In this document: one piece after another, positions 41,329 through 49,645 of the stretch | Layout of the letters: each line of letters opens with the position of its first letter | Numbering within the stretch: the first letter of the stretch is position 1 | Assembly (NCBI GenBank): GCA_026984735.1 | Contig: JALSRN010000051.1 | Location: 1 to 50,793 of the forward strand | Reading direction: 5' to 3' | DNA: 50,793 nt | DNA from: Sedimenticola sp. | Lineage (GTDB): Bacteria; Pseudomonadota; Gammaproteobacteria; Chromatiales; Chromatiaceae | Notes under the pieces: model-generated | What the model saw: only the letters and a program-made list of their open reading frames with translations | What the model was told of the DNA's origin: nothing | Databases searched by the model: none | Translations under genes and position numbers: made by a program

Positions 41329-42471
41329 ATGCTGAACTGGGACGACCCCATCGCCGCCGCCAAGGAGCCCCGCCTGGATCCTCTCCAGTCGGGCACCGAA
41401 GCCATCCGCGAGAAGAGCGCGCCCGCCGCCGCGCCAGCCGAGGAGAAAAGGCCCGCCTTCGAGCCCATGAAACCGGTGAACCCCGACGACAAGCGCGTCA
41501 TCAACGGCCTCACCGACATCAACCAGCTGGCGCCCTTCAAGTATCCCTGGGCCTGGGAATACTTCCTCAACGCCAACAGGAACCACTGGACGCCCCTGGA
41601 CATCAACATGGCCCAGGACGTGCAGGACTACCAGCACAAGCTCACCCTGGAGGAGCGTCACGTCTATGAGAACGTGCTCGCCTATCTCACCACCTCCGAC
41701 GTGCTGGCCATGCGCAACATCGGCCTGGCGGTGATGGAGAAGATGTCCGCCCCCGAGTTGCAGATCTACCAGGCCCGGCAGGTGTACGAGGAGGCGCTGC
41801 ACACCTGGACCTACCAGCACTGCATCGAGACCCTGGGTCTGGACCAGGGGGAGATCTACAACCGCTACCGGGTGGTGCCGGAGATCAACGGCAAGATCCA
41901 GGTGGCCAACCGCCGGCTCGACTCGGTGCTGCGCGCCGACATCGACCTCACCGACCGCGACGAGCTGGAAAACTTCCTCATGGCCTACACCTTCTTCGCC
42001 GGGATCTTCGAAGGGTGCTGGTTCTACAACGGCTTCAGCCCCATCTTCGCCCTGCAACGCCGGGGGCTGATGAAGGGCACCGCCGAGCAGCTCCAGTACA
42101 TCATGCGCGACGAAGTGCTGCACGCCTCCTTCGGCATCCGCGTGGTCAAGCAGATCCTGTTGGAAGAGGAGGTGACCCTCGACCCCAAGGACCTGCGCGA
42201 AATGTGGGACGAGGCCCACGCCTGCGAGGACGCCTACGCCGGCTACATCCTGCGCGACCCCATCCTCGGCTACAGCAAGGAGGACCACATGGAGCAGTTC
42301 CGCTTCGTGGCCAACCGCCGCGCCCGCCAGCTCGGCCTGGAAGAGCCCTTCCCCGGCGCCCAGTGCGCCCTGCCCTGGCTCGACGAACAGGCCAACCTGC
42401 GCAAGGAGAAGAACTTCTTCGAGACCAGGGTGACGGAATACCAGACGGGAGGCGCGTTGAGCTGGGACTGA
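41329..42471 (+). CDS. nrdB: Ribonucleoside-diphosphate reductase class I, beta subunit
   Basis: Radical-generating small subunit, 380 residues. Likely metal ligands are the Asp in LTTSDVLAM, Glu and His in EEALHTW, Glu in GIFEGCWF, and Glu/His in RDEVLHASFG. The tyrosine four residues after the ligand His (EALHTWTYQH) aligns with the radical Tyr122 of E. coli, so a tyrosyl-radical di-metal enzyme is expected rather than a tyrosine-less class Ic. The N-terminal 45 residues are a flexible extension. AAGGAG precedes the start, and a terminator follows. Confidence 0.96.
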   Translation: MLNWDDPIAAAKEPRLDPLQSGTEAIREKSAPAAAPAEEKRPAFEPMKPVNPDDKRVINGLTDINQLAPFKYPWAWEYFLNANRNHWTPLDINMAQDVQDYQHKLTLEERHVYENVLAYLTTSDVLAMRNIGLAVMEKMSAPELQIYQARQVYEEALHTWTYQHCIETLGLDQGEIYNRYRVVPEINGKIQVANRRLDSVLRADIDLTDRDELENFLMAYTFFAGIFEGCWFYNGFSPIFALQRRGLMKGTAEQLQYIMRDEVLHASFGIRVVKQILLEEEVTLDPKDLREMWDEAHACEDAYAGYILRDPILGYSKEDHMEQFRFVANRRARQLGLEEPFPGAQCALPWLDEQANLRKEKNFFETRVTEYQTGGALSWD

Positions 42472-42480
42472 GCCACCCTG

Positions 42481-42514
42481 GGCCGCGTCGAGGGGCGCGG
42501 CCTTTTCCTCTTTT
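42481..42514 (+). terminator. Rho-independent terminator of nrdAB
   Basis: GGCCGCG at 42481-42487 pairs with CGCGGCC at 42496-42502 across an eight-base loop and is followed by TTTTCCTCTTTT. It lies nine bases after the nrdB stop. Confidence 0.88.
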
Positions 42515-42535
42515 CCTTTCCCGCAACGGAACCCC

Positions 42536-43237
42536 ATGCCGATTCGCCTGCTCTTCCTTCTGATGGTCCTTCTTCTCACCGCCTGCGGGGCCTCCATCTC
42601 CCCGTGGAAGAGCGAGGGGGCGGACGGCGCGGAGAGCGAGGCGGTTCGGGCGGCGGATCTGGGCGTGCTGAGAAAGCTGTTGGCACAGAGCTCCATCCCG
42701 CCGGTGATCCGCCTGGCCCCCGGCACCTACCATACCCGCTCGCCGCTGCGCATCCGCGACGTCCATGGTCTGCGTCTGGAGGCCCGGGGCGTTCATCTGA
42801 TCCTGGAATCGCGGGACGAGAACGTGATCGAGATCCGCGACAGCGACCATGTCTCCATCGTCGGCATCCACGCCCGTCACGCCGAGCCTTCGGGACCGCC
42901 GGGCTGTCTGGGCACGGTGATCCAGATCGAGAACAGCCGCGAGGTGGAGATCGCCGAATCGGAGCTGGACGGCAGCGGCATCGTCGGCATCGCCGCCTAC
43001 GACTCGCCGGGGCTGCTCATCCGCCACAACCACATCCATCACAACAGCGCCTATCCGGTGGTCTACCAGGGGCCTTCGGTGACCTTGATCGACAACCGCT
43101 TCGAGGCCAACGGAAACGGCAACCGCATCGCTTTCTCGCGCCGCTCCGACCAGTGGCCGCCCACCCACGACATCGGCCGCGACATCCGTCTTCCCGGCCT
43201 GCGGATGGAAGGCAACACCTTCGTCCCTTCGCGCTGA
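42536..43237 (+). CDS. Putative lipoprotein with right-handed beta-helix repeats
   Basis: A 233-residue protein with a lipoprotein signal (MPIRLLFLLMVLLLTAC, lipobox LTAC, Cys17 lipidated). After a variable linker, short repeating beta-strand turns appear from about 75 on: VHGLRLEARGVHLIL, SDHVSIVGIHARH, SREVEIAESELDGSGIVGI, SPGLLIRHNHIHHNSAYPVV, PSVTLIDNRFEANGNGN. This is the parallel beta-helix pattern of NosD/pectate-lyase-like proteins. The RHNHIHHN segment is His-rich. No catalytic set is evident. Its function is unknown. It converges on the radical SAM gene. Confidence 0.85.
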   Translation: MPIRLLFLLMVLLLTACGASISPWKSEGADGAESEAVRAADLGVLRKLLAQSSIPPVIRLAPGTYHTRSPLRIRDVHGLRLEARGVHLILESRDENVIEIRDSDHVSIVGIHARHAEPSGPPGCLGTVIQIENSREVEIAESELDGSGIVGIAAYDSPGLLIRHNHIHHNSAYPVVYQGPSVTLIDNRFEANGNGNRIAFSRRSDQWPPTHDIGRDIRLPGLRMEGNTFVPSR

Positions 43238-43245
43238 AAGCGCTT

Positions 43246-44313
43246 TCACAGCCCCGGCAGACGGAGCTGCGACCCTTTCTCCTCCCGCCGCGGCGGCCGG
43301 AAGAGGTCGCAGCGAAGTTCCGGCGGCTCGACCATTCCCAATCGGCGGCTGGCGAGCCGGAAGCGCTGGCCGAGGAGGGCCGCGTAGGCACCCTCGCCGG
43401 TCATCCTTCGCCCGAAGCGCGCGTCATGAAGGCGGCCTCCGTGCAGCTCGCGGACGCGGCCGAGCACCCGCTCCGCCCGTTGGGGGAAGTGGTCCCGCAG
43501 CCAGGCTTCGAACAGCTCTCCCACCTCCTTCGGAAGACGCAGCACCACCATGCGCGCGCTCGTGGCGCCGGCCTCGCGGGCGGCGGCGAGAATCCTTTCC
43601 AGCTCGTGGTCGGTGAGCGCCGGAATCGACGGCGCCACCAGCACGGTGACGGGAATGCCCGCCCCGGCCAGCCGGCGGATGGTGAGCAGCCGCCGCCTCG
43701 GCGGCGCGGCCCGGGGTTCCATGAGCCGCGCCAGACCATGGTCCAGGGTGGCGATGGAGACGGCGCAGCGGACCAGCCCCTGGCGGGCCATGGGAGCCAG
43801 AATGTCGAGATCCCGCTCGATGAGGGCCGACTTGGTGACCATGCAGACCGGATGGCGGCACTCCGCCAGCACTTCCAGCAGACGCCGCGTCAACCCCGTT
43901 TCGCGCTCCACCGGTTGCCAGGCGTCGGTGTGGCTGCCCAGGGCGAGAGGCGCGGGCCGGTAACCGGAGCGGGAGAGCTCCGCGCGCAACAGCCTCGGGG
44001 CGTCGGGCTTGCAGAAAAGGCGGGTCTCGAAATCGAGCCCGGGCGAAAGATCCATCCAGGCGTGCCCCGGCCGGGCGTAGCAGTAGATGCAGCCGTGCTC
44101 GCAACCCCGGTAGGGGTTCACCGAGCGGTCGAAGGGAACATCGGGCGAGCGGTTGCGGCTGAGAACGGTGCGGCTGGCTTCCGCCTGCAAGGTGGTGCGC
44201 GGAACCTCGAAGGGGTGGCCGCTGCCGGGCAGGGGCTCCGTCCGCTGGCGCTGGTAGCGGTTGGGCGGGTTGCGCACAGTGCCACGGGCAAAGGGACGGC
44301 GGGGATTCTTCAT
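43246..44313 (-). CDS. PA0069-type radical SAM protein
   Basis: A 355-residue radical SAM protein of the SplB-like COG1533 group, known as PA0069 or Rv2578c family. The SAM cluster motif is CEHGCIYCYARPGHAW at about residues 71-86. Flanking conserved strings are FDRSVNPYRGCEHGC, LGSHTDAWQPVERETGLTR and VTKSALIERDLDIL. The substrate is unknown for the family. Upstream on its strand, TACAAT near 44350 could be a -10 box, but no -35 was convincing. The end faces the lipoprotein gene eight bases away. Confidence 0.93.
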   Translation of the reverse strand: MKNPRRPFARGTVRNPPNRYQRQRTEPLPGSGHPFEVPRTTLQAEASRTVLSRNRSPDVPFDRSVNPYRGCEHGCIYCYARPGHAWMDLSPGLDFETRLFCKPDAPRLLRAELSRSGYRPAPLALGSHTDAWQPVERETGLTRRLLEVLAECRHPVCMVTKSALIERDLDILAPMARQGLVRCAVSIATLDHGLARLMEPRAAPPRRRLLTIRRLAGAGIPVTVLVAPSIPALTDHELERILAAAREAGATSARMVVLRLPKEVGELFEAWLRDHFPQRAERVLGRVRELHGGRLHDARFGRRMTGEGAYAALLGQRFRLASRRLGMVEPPELRCDLFRPPRREEKGSQLRLPGL

Positions 44314-44746
44314 GGATCGAGGAATCGAGGGACGGAATCGTCATTGTACTACGTTTGTTCTATATCGTCCTCCGGATTTAAGGTGTTTGACGTTGCCTGC
44401 CGCGCTCACCGGGCTCGAGGAAAAGGGCGAAAATCCGCTGGATTCCCGCTTTCGCGGGAATGACGATTCGTCTCGCCATTCCGCTGCAGCGCACGCGGAG
44501 GGCCGGAGTCCGGAGAAGCTGGATTCCCGCTTTCGCGGGAATGACGGTTCGTCTCGCCATTCCGGCCGCAGCGCACGCGGAGGGCCGGAATCTGGAGGAG
44601 CTGGATTCCACCTGCGCGGGAATGAGCACGAAAAGCTGCTGACAAAGCACGACAGCTGCGTTTCGTCCAGGGAAACGAGGCGGATTACCACTTGCACCGG
44701 GTGCTGGGGCAAAATGGGAATTTTCGTCCTTCGACAGAGCGGAACC
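44314..44746. other. Repeat-bearing intergenic region
   Basis: These 433 bases lie between the divergent radical SAM gene and the 387-residue protein gene. About half is the palindromic repeat cluster annotated at 44440. The rest has an AT-richer stretch at 44340-44380 suited to a promoter for the minus-strand gene. Reading frames crossing the region have no family likeness. Confidence 0.6.
44440..44627 (+). repeat. Tandem 81-bp repeats with REP/dRS3-like palindromes
   Basis: Copies start at 44440, 44521 and 44603 (periods 81 and 82). Each begins with GGATTCCCGCTTTCGCGGGA followed by ATGA; the core ATTCCCGCTTTCGCGGGAAT is a perfect palindrome around an eight-base centre, matching the ATTCCC-N8-GGGAAT pattern. 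The third copy has diverged (GGATTCCACCTGCGCGGGAA). The spacers between copies are also related (GTCTCGCCATTCCG and GCGCACGCGGAGGGCCGGA appear in both), so whole units were duplicated. This type of palindrome is common in many Proteobacteria. Confidence 0.9.
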
Positions 44747-45910
44747 ATGCAGACCGGCCCGAGAGAGATCACCACCCCTTTCCGCCCCATTCCCTTGGAA
44801 GTGCCCGAGGGGATGGCGCCCAACGAGTTCTTCAACAGCACCGAGAACCTGAACGATCTGGAGCACAACAACGGCCTGCTGCGCAACCCCGAGAATCTGC
44901 TGCTCTACCGCAAGGCGCTGGGCCACAGCAACCTGTTCGACACATCCATCATCTACAACACTTCGCGCTGCATCCTCGACCCCCTGGGACGGCCGGTGCG
45001 GCGCACCCAGGTACCCGAGGCGGTGAAACACGTCTGGAACCGCATGAACCAGGTGATCCTGGACTACATGCTTGAGCAGTTTCCCGACCCGGAAGAGACC
45101 CTGTTGCTGGTGGGAGAAGCAAGCCTGGACGCCACTTGGCCGCTCACCGCGCCCGGCGTGCCCAGCATCCGCATGCTGCACAACCACTTCATCGCTTTCG
45201 ACATGGAACAGCTGCGCCGCGCCAAGCTGGCCGACCCCGACAACCCCAACCTCACCGACGGGGGGCAGCACAGCCTCTTCCAGCGCTATCTGCGCGACGT
45301 CTACCGGGACTTCTTCGAGGGACTGGAACTGGAGATCCTCCAGCCGGTGGAGCAGGACGGCGCCACCCTCGCCCTCACCGGCTATCCCCAGGGGCTGCCG
45401 AGCTGGAAGATCGACAGCGGCGCCCAACGGCTGAAGGACATCTGCTTCTGGAGGGAGTACGAACTGATCCTCAAGGGTTTCATCGACTTCTACCGCACCT
45501 TCTTCAGCCAGGTCTCCACCCGCAACGCGCCCATGCCCAAGGATGTCTGGTTCCCCGAGGCCGTGGAGCGCAAGCTACTCTACAACAACGATTTCCTGGC
45601 CACGGCAAAGATGGTGCGCGAGCGCTGCATCCGCGACCCTCAGTACGCCAACGCGGTGCGCTGGCAACCCGCCTTCAAGCAGCTCATCTACCGCAACGAC
45701 CGGGGCGAGCTCGTCGTCACCATCAGCCAGAACTCCATCGGCAACGCCATCACCGAGCTGCTCGGCGTGGTGGTCCGGCGGGTGCCCGACGCCGAGGCCT
45801 ACGAGAAAGCCGAGCCGGCGCTGCTGGAAAAGTTGTTGGAGGTGCGACGACGGCTGGTGCGGGCCGATCTGGGAGAAGGCATCGAAACGCCCTGGTGGGG
45901 AAAGGAGTGA
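44747..45910 (+). CDS. Hypothetical protein, family not recognised
   Basis: A 387-residue soluble protein with no signal peptide or membrane helix. It begins MQTGPREITTPFRPIPLEVP and has long well-formed stretches with conserved-looking aromatic and charged residues, for instance MLHNHFIAFDMEQLRRAKLA (about 145-164), GQHSLFQRYLRDVYRDFFEG, ALTGYPQGLPSWKIDSG, and NDRGELVVTISQNSIGNAITELLG. The HNHF motif hints at a HIT-like nucleotide or metal site, but no HxHxH is seen. An upstream ATG at 44714 is possible. The coding quality (GC3 bias, length) makes it a real gene. It precedes an ABC operon by 154 bases. Confidence 0.8.
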   Translation: MQTGPREITTPFRPIPLEVPEGMAPNEFFNSTENLNDLEHNNGLLRNPENLLLYRKALGHSNLFDTSIIYNTSRCILDPLGRPVRRTQVPEAVKHVWNRMNQVILDYMLEQFPDPEETLLLVGEASLDATWPLTAPGVPSIRMLHNHFIAFDMEQLRRAKLADPDNPNLTDGGQHSLFQRYLRDVYRDFFEGLELEILQPVEQDGATLALTGYPQGLPSWKIDSGAQRLKDICFWREYELILKGFIDFYRTFFSQVSTRNAPMPKDVWFPEAVERKLLYNNDFLATAKMVRERCIRDPQYANAVRWQPAFKQLIYRNDRGELVVTISQNSIGNAITELLGVVVRRVPDAEAYEKAEPALLEKLLEVRRRLVRADLGEGIETPWWGKE

Positions 45911-46064
45911 AGGAAGAATCGGCGACTTCCCTGGTCCGTCCGTCACTGGCGTTTTCCGTCCGGGCGAGGCCGCCCGCGGAACGCTCGAACGCACCGGAAG
46001 AACGGCCGAACGCAGGGCTCGACGAAGGTTCACCGTCGAGCATCTCCAGGATCGGATCGAGATC

Positions 46065-46790
46065 ATGAACCGGAATCCCGAAACTCCGCCCCTGTTGAGA
46101 TGCGAGGGTCTCGACAAGCGCCTCGGTTCCGTCCAGGTCCTGTCTGGAGTGGGATTCAGCGCGTTTCCTGGAGAGATCCTGGGCATCATCGGCCCCAACG
46201 GCGCGGGCAAGACCACCTTGATGGAGTGCCTCGCCGGGCTTCTTCCCCTCGATTCCGGAACGCTGCGCTGGGGCGACCGGCCGCTGGACGAGCGGCTCGC
46301 CCGCCGGGTGCTCTTCTATCTGCCCGACGGCATCCTGCCGTACGCCGACGACCGGGTGGCGCAGGTGTTGGATTTCTTCCGGCGCATCCATGCCGCAGAC
46401 CGGCAGGCGCTCCGCGACTTGGTGCGGCGACTCGGCCTGGAAACGGCGCTCGAGAAGCGGGTGCGCGCGCTGTCGAAGGGCTACCGCCGCCGGCTTCTGC
46501 TGGCCATCGGCCTGCTCTCGTCCCAGCCCCTGCTACTGCTCGACGAGCCGTTCGACGGCTTCGACCTGCGCCAGACTCTGGGCATCATGGCGCTGCTGCG
46601 GGAATCCCTGAGCAAGCGCGCCTTGCTCCTCTCCATCCATCAACTGTCCGAGGCGGAGAGAATCTGCCACCGCTTTCTTCTTCTCGACGAAGGCGCCGTG
46701 GCCGGCCTGGGAACCTTGGAAGAGCTGCGCCGCCAGGCGGGGGTGAGCGAGCGCGCGGGGCTCGAGGAGGTCTTCCTTGCCCTCGTCTAG
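46065..46790 (+). CDS. ABC transporter ATP-binding protein (second GldA-like unit)
   Basis: A 241-residue ATPase with Walker A GPNGAGKTTL, a signature loop LSKGYRRRL in place of LSGGQ, Walker B LLLLDEPFDGFD, and the switch histidine in LLLSIHQLSEAE. The LSKGYR-type signature is usual for exporters of the CcmA/NosF/GldA type. Its last 14 bases overlap the permease gene. The start ATG at 46065 has a weak Shine-Dalgarno. Confidence 0.92.
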   Translation: MNRNPETPPLLRCEGLDKRLGSVQVLSGVGFSAFPGEILGIIGPNGAGKTTLMECLAGLLPLDSGTLRWGDRPLDERLARRVLFYLPDGILPYADDRVAQVLDFFRRIHAADRQALRDLVRRLGLETALEKRVRALSKGYRRRLLLAIGLLSSQPLLLLDEPFDGFDLRQTLGIMALLRESLSKRALLLSIHQLSEAERICHRFLLLDEGAVAGLGTLEELRRQAGVSERAGLEEVFLALV

Positions 46791-48132
46791 AAAAAGCACG
46801 GCGCTGCTGTTGTGGCGACAGGAGCTGCGCACCCTGCTCCTTTCGCCGGCTCCCTGGCTGATGCTGGCGATCCTCTCCTGGCTGGTGGGATACAGCTTCG
46901 TCCAGGCGGTGGAACTCTTCAGCCAAGCCAGCAAGACGGCCCTTGAATATCCCCAACTCGCCAAGGGGATGAATCCCATGCAGGGCGTCTTCGTGCCCAC
47001 GTTCGGGGCCTACTATCTGGTGGAGACCCTGCTCTTGCCTTTCGTGGTGATCCGCCTCGTCGGTCACGACAAGCAGACGGGCAACCTGAAGCTGCTTCTA
47101 CAACTGCCGTTATCGACCTTCGGTCTCAACGGCATCAAGCTGTCGGCCCTGGCCGGCGTGGGGCCGCTGTTCCTGCTTCCCGGCGTTTCGGCCCTGCTCG
47201 CCTGGCGGCACCTGGGCGGCGCCGTCCCCCTCTCTCCCCTGCTCACTCTGCTGCTGGGCCATCTGCTCTACGCCCTGACCATCGCCTGCATCGCCCTGTT
47301 CGCCAGCGTGATCTCCACCGGTCAAGCCAGCGCGGCCATGCTCTGCCTGGCGGCCACCCTGGGCTCCTGGGTTCTGGACTTTTCCTCCCACGGCGGCGGT
47401 TGGATGGAAGCGTTGAGCGCGGTTTCCCTCACCACCTTGTTGCGCCGGTTCGAAAACGGCCTGCTCTCCTCCAGCGCCGTCGGCGGCTTTCTGATCCTCT
47501 CTCTGCTCTTTTACCTGCTGGCGTCGGTCTTCCTGAAGCCAAGGCTGCGCTTGCGGCAAAAGTTGAAAACCGCCATCTGGCTCCTGGCCGTCCTCGCCGC
47601 TCTCCTCTTTCTGGTGCTGCGCAATCCGCTGTCGCTGGACATGACCGAGAATCGCCGCCACTCTTTCAATCCGGCGGACGAGCGGGCGCTTTCCGCCATG
47701 CAGGGCGTCCTGACGATCACCGTGCACATGAACCGGGACGACAGCAGACTCGTCGATTTCGAGCGCAGCCTCCTCTCCAGGCTTCGGCGGGTGGTTCCCC
47801 ATCTGCGGATCCTCTATGTGAAAAGCGCTTCGGGGGCCCTGTTCGGCGCCACCGGCGGAGACGAATACGGCCTGATCGAATATGACTATCAGGGACGGCA
47901 CGACCAGAGCTACTCCACCAGCCCCAGCGAGGTGCTGCCCCTGATCCATGCCCTCGCCGGCCAGCGGGTGAAGCCCGAGCCGGTTTCCCCCTATCCCGGG
48001 CATCCCCTGGTGGCGGACGCCTCCGCCGCCGAGTGGTGGTTCTACCTGGCGCTGCCGCTCATCTATCTCGGCGGTTACGGCTGGATGCGCCGGCCCGCCC
48101 CTTACGCGACGTTCTTCTCAAGGAGGTATTGA
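46777..48132 (+). CDS. ABC-2 permease fused to a GldG-like segment
   Basis: A 451-residue protein starting with TTG at 46777; a near-perfect GAGGAGG lies seven bases upstream, within the ATPase gene. Residues 1-260 form an ABC-2 permease with about six helices. After a further helix (about 262-280) comes SLDMTENRRHSFNPADERALSAMQG, the strand-turn typical of GldG ('lDLTenkrysLspat'), followed by a short extracytoplasmic domain and a C-terminal helix (about 425-440). It therefore combines in one chain what genes 8988-9722 and 9722-11011 encode separately, with a much shorter GldG part. Substrate is unknown. Confidence 0.85.
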   Translation: MPSSRKSTALLLWRQELRTLLLSPAPWLMLAILSWLVGYSFVQAVELFSQASKTALEYPQLAKGMNPMQGVFVPTFGAYYLVETLLLPFVVIRLVGHDKQTGNLKLLLQLPLSTFGLNGIKLSALAGVGPLFLLPGVSALLAWRHLGGAVPLSPLLTLLLGHLLYALTIACIALFASVISTGQASAAMLCLAATLGSWVLDFSSHGGGWMEALSAVSLTTLLRRFENGLLSSSAVGGFLILSLLFYLLASVFLKPRLRLRQKLKTAIWLLAVLAALLFLVLRNPLSLDMTENRRHSFNPADERALSAMQGVLTITVHMNRDDSRLVDFERSLLSRLRRVVPHLRILYVKSASGALFGATGGDEYGLIEYDYQGRHDQSYSTSPSEVLPLIHALAGQRVKPEPVSPYPGHPLVADASAAEWWFYLALPLIYLGGYGWMRRPAPYATFFSRRY

Positions 48133-48135
48133 AAA

Positions 48136-48879
48136 ATGCACGCTGACAAACTCCGCTCTTCTCTGGCCTTCGCGCTCGTTCTGTTTCTGCTTCCGGCATG
48201 GGCATCCGCCGGCGAAGCCCCAGGCACGGCCACCGTCACCGAAGATTTCTCCGGAGAGACCGTGGGCGCACCGCCAAAATCCTTCACGCCCGCCGTCGGC
48301 AACTGGTACATCGGCAGCGATGACGGCAACAAGGTGCTGGTGGTGGACGGCAGCAAATGGCGCCGGGGGCAGCCCGCCGCCGGCTTGGCCGACAAGGCCC
48401 GCGCGCTCTATGGAGAACGCTACGCCGAATTTCTGGACAACGTGAAAGCCTACGCCTACTACCCTTTCGCCGTGTTCCGCAAAGTGGCGGATTTCAGCGA
48501 AGGAGAGATCCACATGCGTTTCAAGGCGATCGCCGGACGCATCGATCAAGGCGCCGGCATCCTTTTCGATCTCAAGCCCAACGGCGATTACTATGCGCTT
48601 CGAGCCAACCCCCTGGAAGACAATCTGGTGCTGTGGCGGCTCCGCCATGGGCGCAGAACCTCCGTCGCCTGGGTGCGCGACGTACGCACGCCCTCGCGCC
48701 AGTGGCACACACTGAGCCTGAAGGTCCACGGCAAGACCATCGAGGGATACGTCAACGGCAAACGCTATCTCACCCATACCCTCCCCGCGTCCGTGTCCGG
48801 CAAGGTGGGCATCTGGACCAAGGCGGACAGCGTGGTGTTCTTCGACGACTACAAAGTGACGCCGAAATCGGCGGAGTGA
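48136..48879 (+). CDS. Exported LamG/concanavalin-like protein
   Basis: A 247-residue protein with a Sec signal peptide (about 1-26, ALVLFLLPAWASAGE). The mature part has the beta-sandwich pattern of LamG or DUF1080-like domains: TEDFSGETVGAPPKSFTPAVGNWYIG, FSEGEIHMRFKAIAG, GAGILFDLKPNGDYYALRAN, WHTLSLKVHGKTIEGYVNGKRYLTH, and GKVGIWTKADSVVFFDDYKV. Such domains bind carbohydrates or act as structural modules. A strong AAGGAGG site at 48119 overlaps the end of the ABC permease gene, so it belongs to that operon and could be a periplasmic partner of the transporter. Confidence 0.85.
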   Translation: MHADKLRSSLAFALVLFLLPAWASAGEAPGTATVTEDFSGETVGAPPKSFTPAVGNWYIGSDDGNKVLVVDGSKWRRGQPAAGLADKARALYGERYAEFLDNVKAYAYYPFAVFRKVADFSEGEIHMRFKAIAGRIDQGAGILFDLKPNGDYYALRANPLEDNLVLWRLRHGRRTSVAWVRDVRTPSRQWHTLSLKVHGKTIEGYVNGKRYLTHTLPASVSGKVGIWTKADSVVFFDDYKVTPKSAE

Positions 48880-49277
48880 TCGGAGCGGGAGCGGGAGGAG
48901 CCGACCGCGCGGGGATGCTGACAGGCGGAACCCTGATCATCGATGCCTCCTCCAATCCCGCCCCGACGCCCGGATTCCGGACCAAGGGCCGTGCGATCCT
49001 TCATCGAATGGCCGCGCCGATCGTCGTCTCGACAGGCTCCGTTCGGACGGCGTTCCGACCCCTTGATTTTCATCCGACCGCTCCCATCTGAATAACCACG
49101 ATTCTCCGAATGGATGATCGGACACGGTCGCGGGCGATCGCGGCCTGTTCACACGATTCGAAGATGTGAGGGATGGCATGAGCGCATGTCATCCATGAGC
49201 GAAATCGAACATCGCAATCGGCCGGACATGATCCCGGAAGGGGTCGTTGTGTCTGCCGCAACCCGAGGAATGAAACG
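48880..49277 (+). other. Intergenic region before the dsrC-like gene
   Basis: No gene was found in these 398 bases. A short dyad-rich piece (CGCGGGCGATCGCGG near 49129-49143) and an AT-richer part at 49060-49110 are present, but no promoter pair was convincing. Base composition falls from here to the window's end. Confidence 0.5.
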
Positions 49278-49628
49278 ATGAAGCTGAAAGTGGAAGGAAA
49301 AGAGATAGAAACCGACGAAGAAGGATATCTGATCGATCCCGATCAGTGGGACGAATGCGTGGCTGAAGCCATCGCGGCACGAGAGGGAATCGAGCTTACT
49401 GACATGCACTGGGCGATGATCAACTATTTCCGAACTTTCTACGAAGATCATATGCGCCATCCATCCATGCACGAGTGGGTGAAAACCCTGGGAAGGTTTC
49501 ACGGAAAACCATGGAAGGACGCTAAAAGCTATCGGGATTTTCTATATGAACTTTTCCCGAAGGGTCCAATCCAAGAATTGTGCAAATTGGCGGGGTTGCC
49601 GAAACCCGTGGAAGAAACCGAAGAATAA
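49278..49628 (+). CDS. DsrC/TusE-family protein lacking the terminal cysteine
   Basis: A 116-residue protein of the DsrC/TusE sulfur-relay family. It aligns along its length: VEGKEIETDEEGYLIDPDQW at the start, an ELTDMHW helix, and the C-terminal arm FLYELFPKGPIQELCKLAGLPKP. In DsrC the arm has two cysteines, ten residues apart; TusE keeps only the penultimate one. Here the upstream one (Cys102) is kept while the tail ends VEETEE, without the penultimate cysteine. Cys27 is the only other. Thiol relay as in TusE or DsrC is therefore doubtful; a regulatory or altered role is possible. GAGGA precedes the ATG. It is 17 bases upstream of the yfdX-like gene. Confidence 0.92.
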   Translation: MKLKVEGKEIETDEEGYLIDPDQWDECVAEAIAAREGIELTDMHWAMINYFRTFYEDHMRHPSMHEWVKTLGRFHGKPWKDAKSYRDFLYELFPKGPIQELCKLAGLPKPVEETEE

Positions 49629-49645
49629 AATCAAGGAGAACCCTG

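Noticed and set aside
42536-43237. nosD
   Set aside because: The beta-helix pattern is similar, but no other nos gene is near and the lipobox and length differ.
44440-44627. CRISPR array
   Set aside because: Only three copies, spacers resemble each other, the repeat is a palindromic REP-like element, and no cas gene is present.
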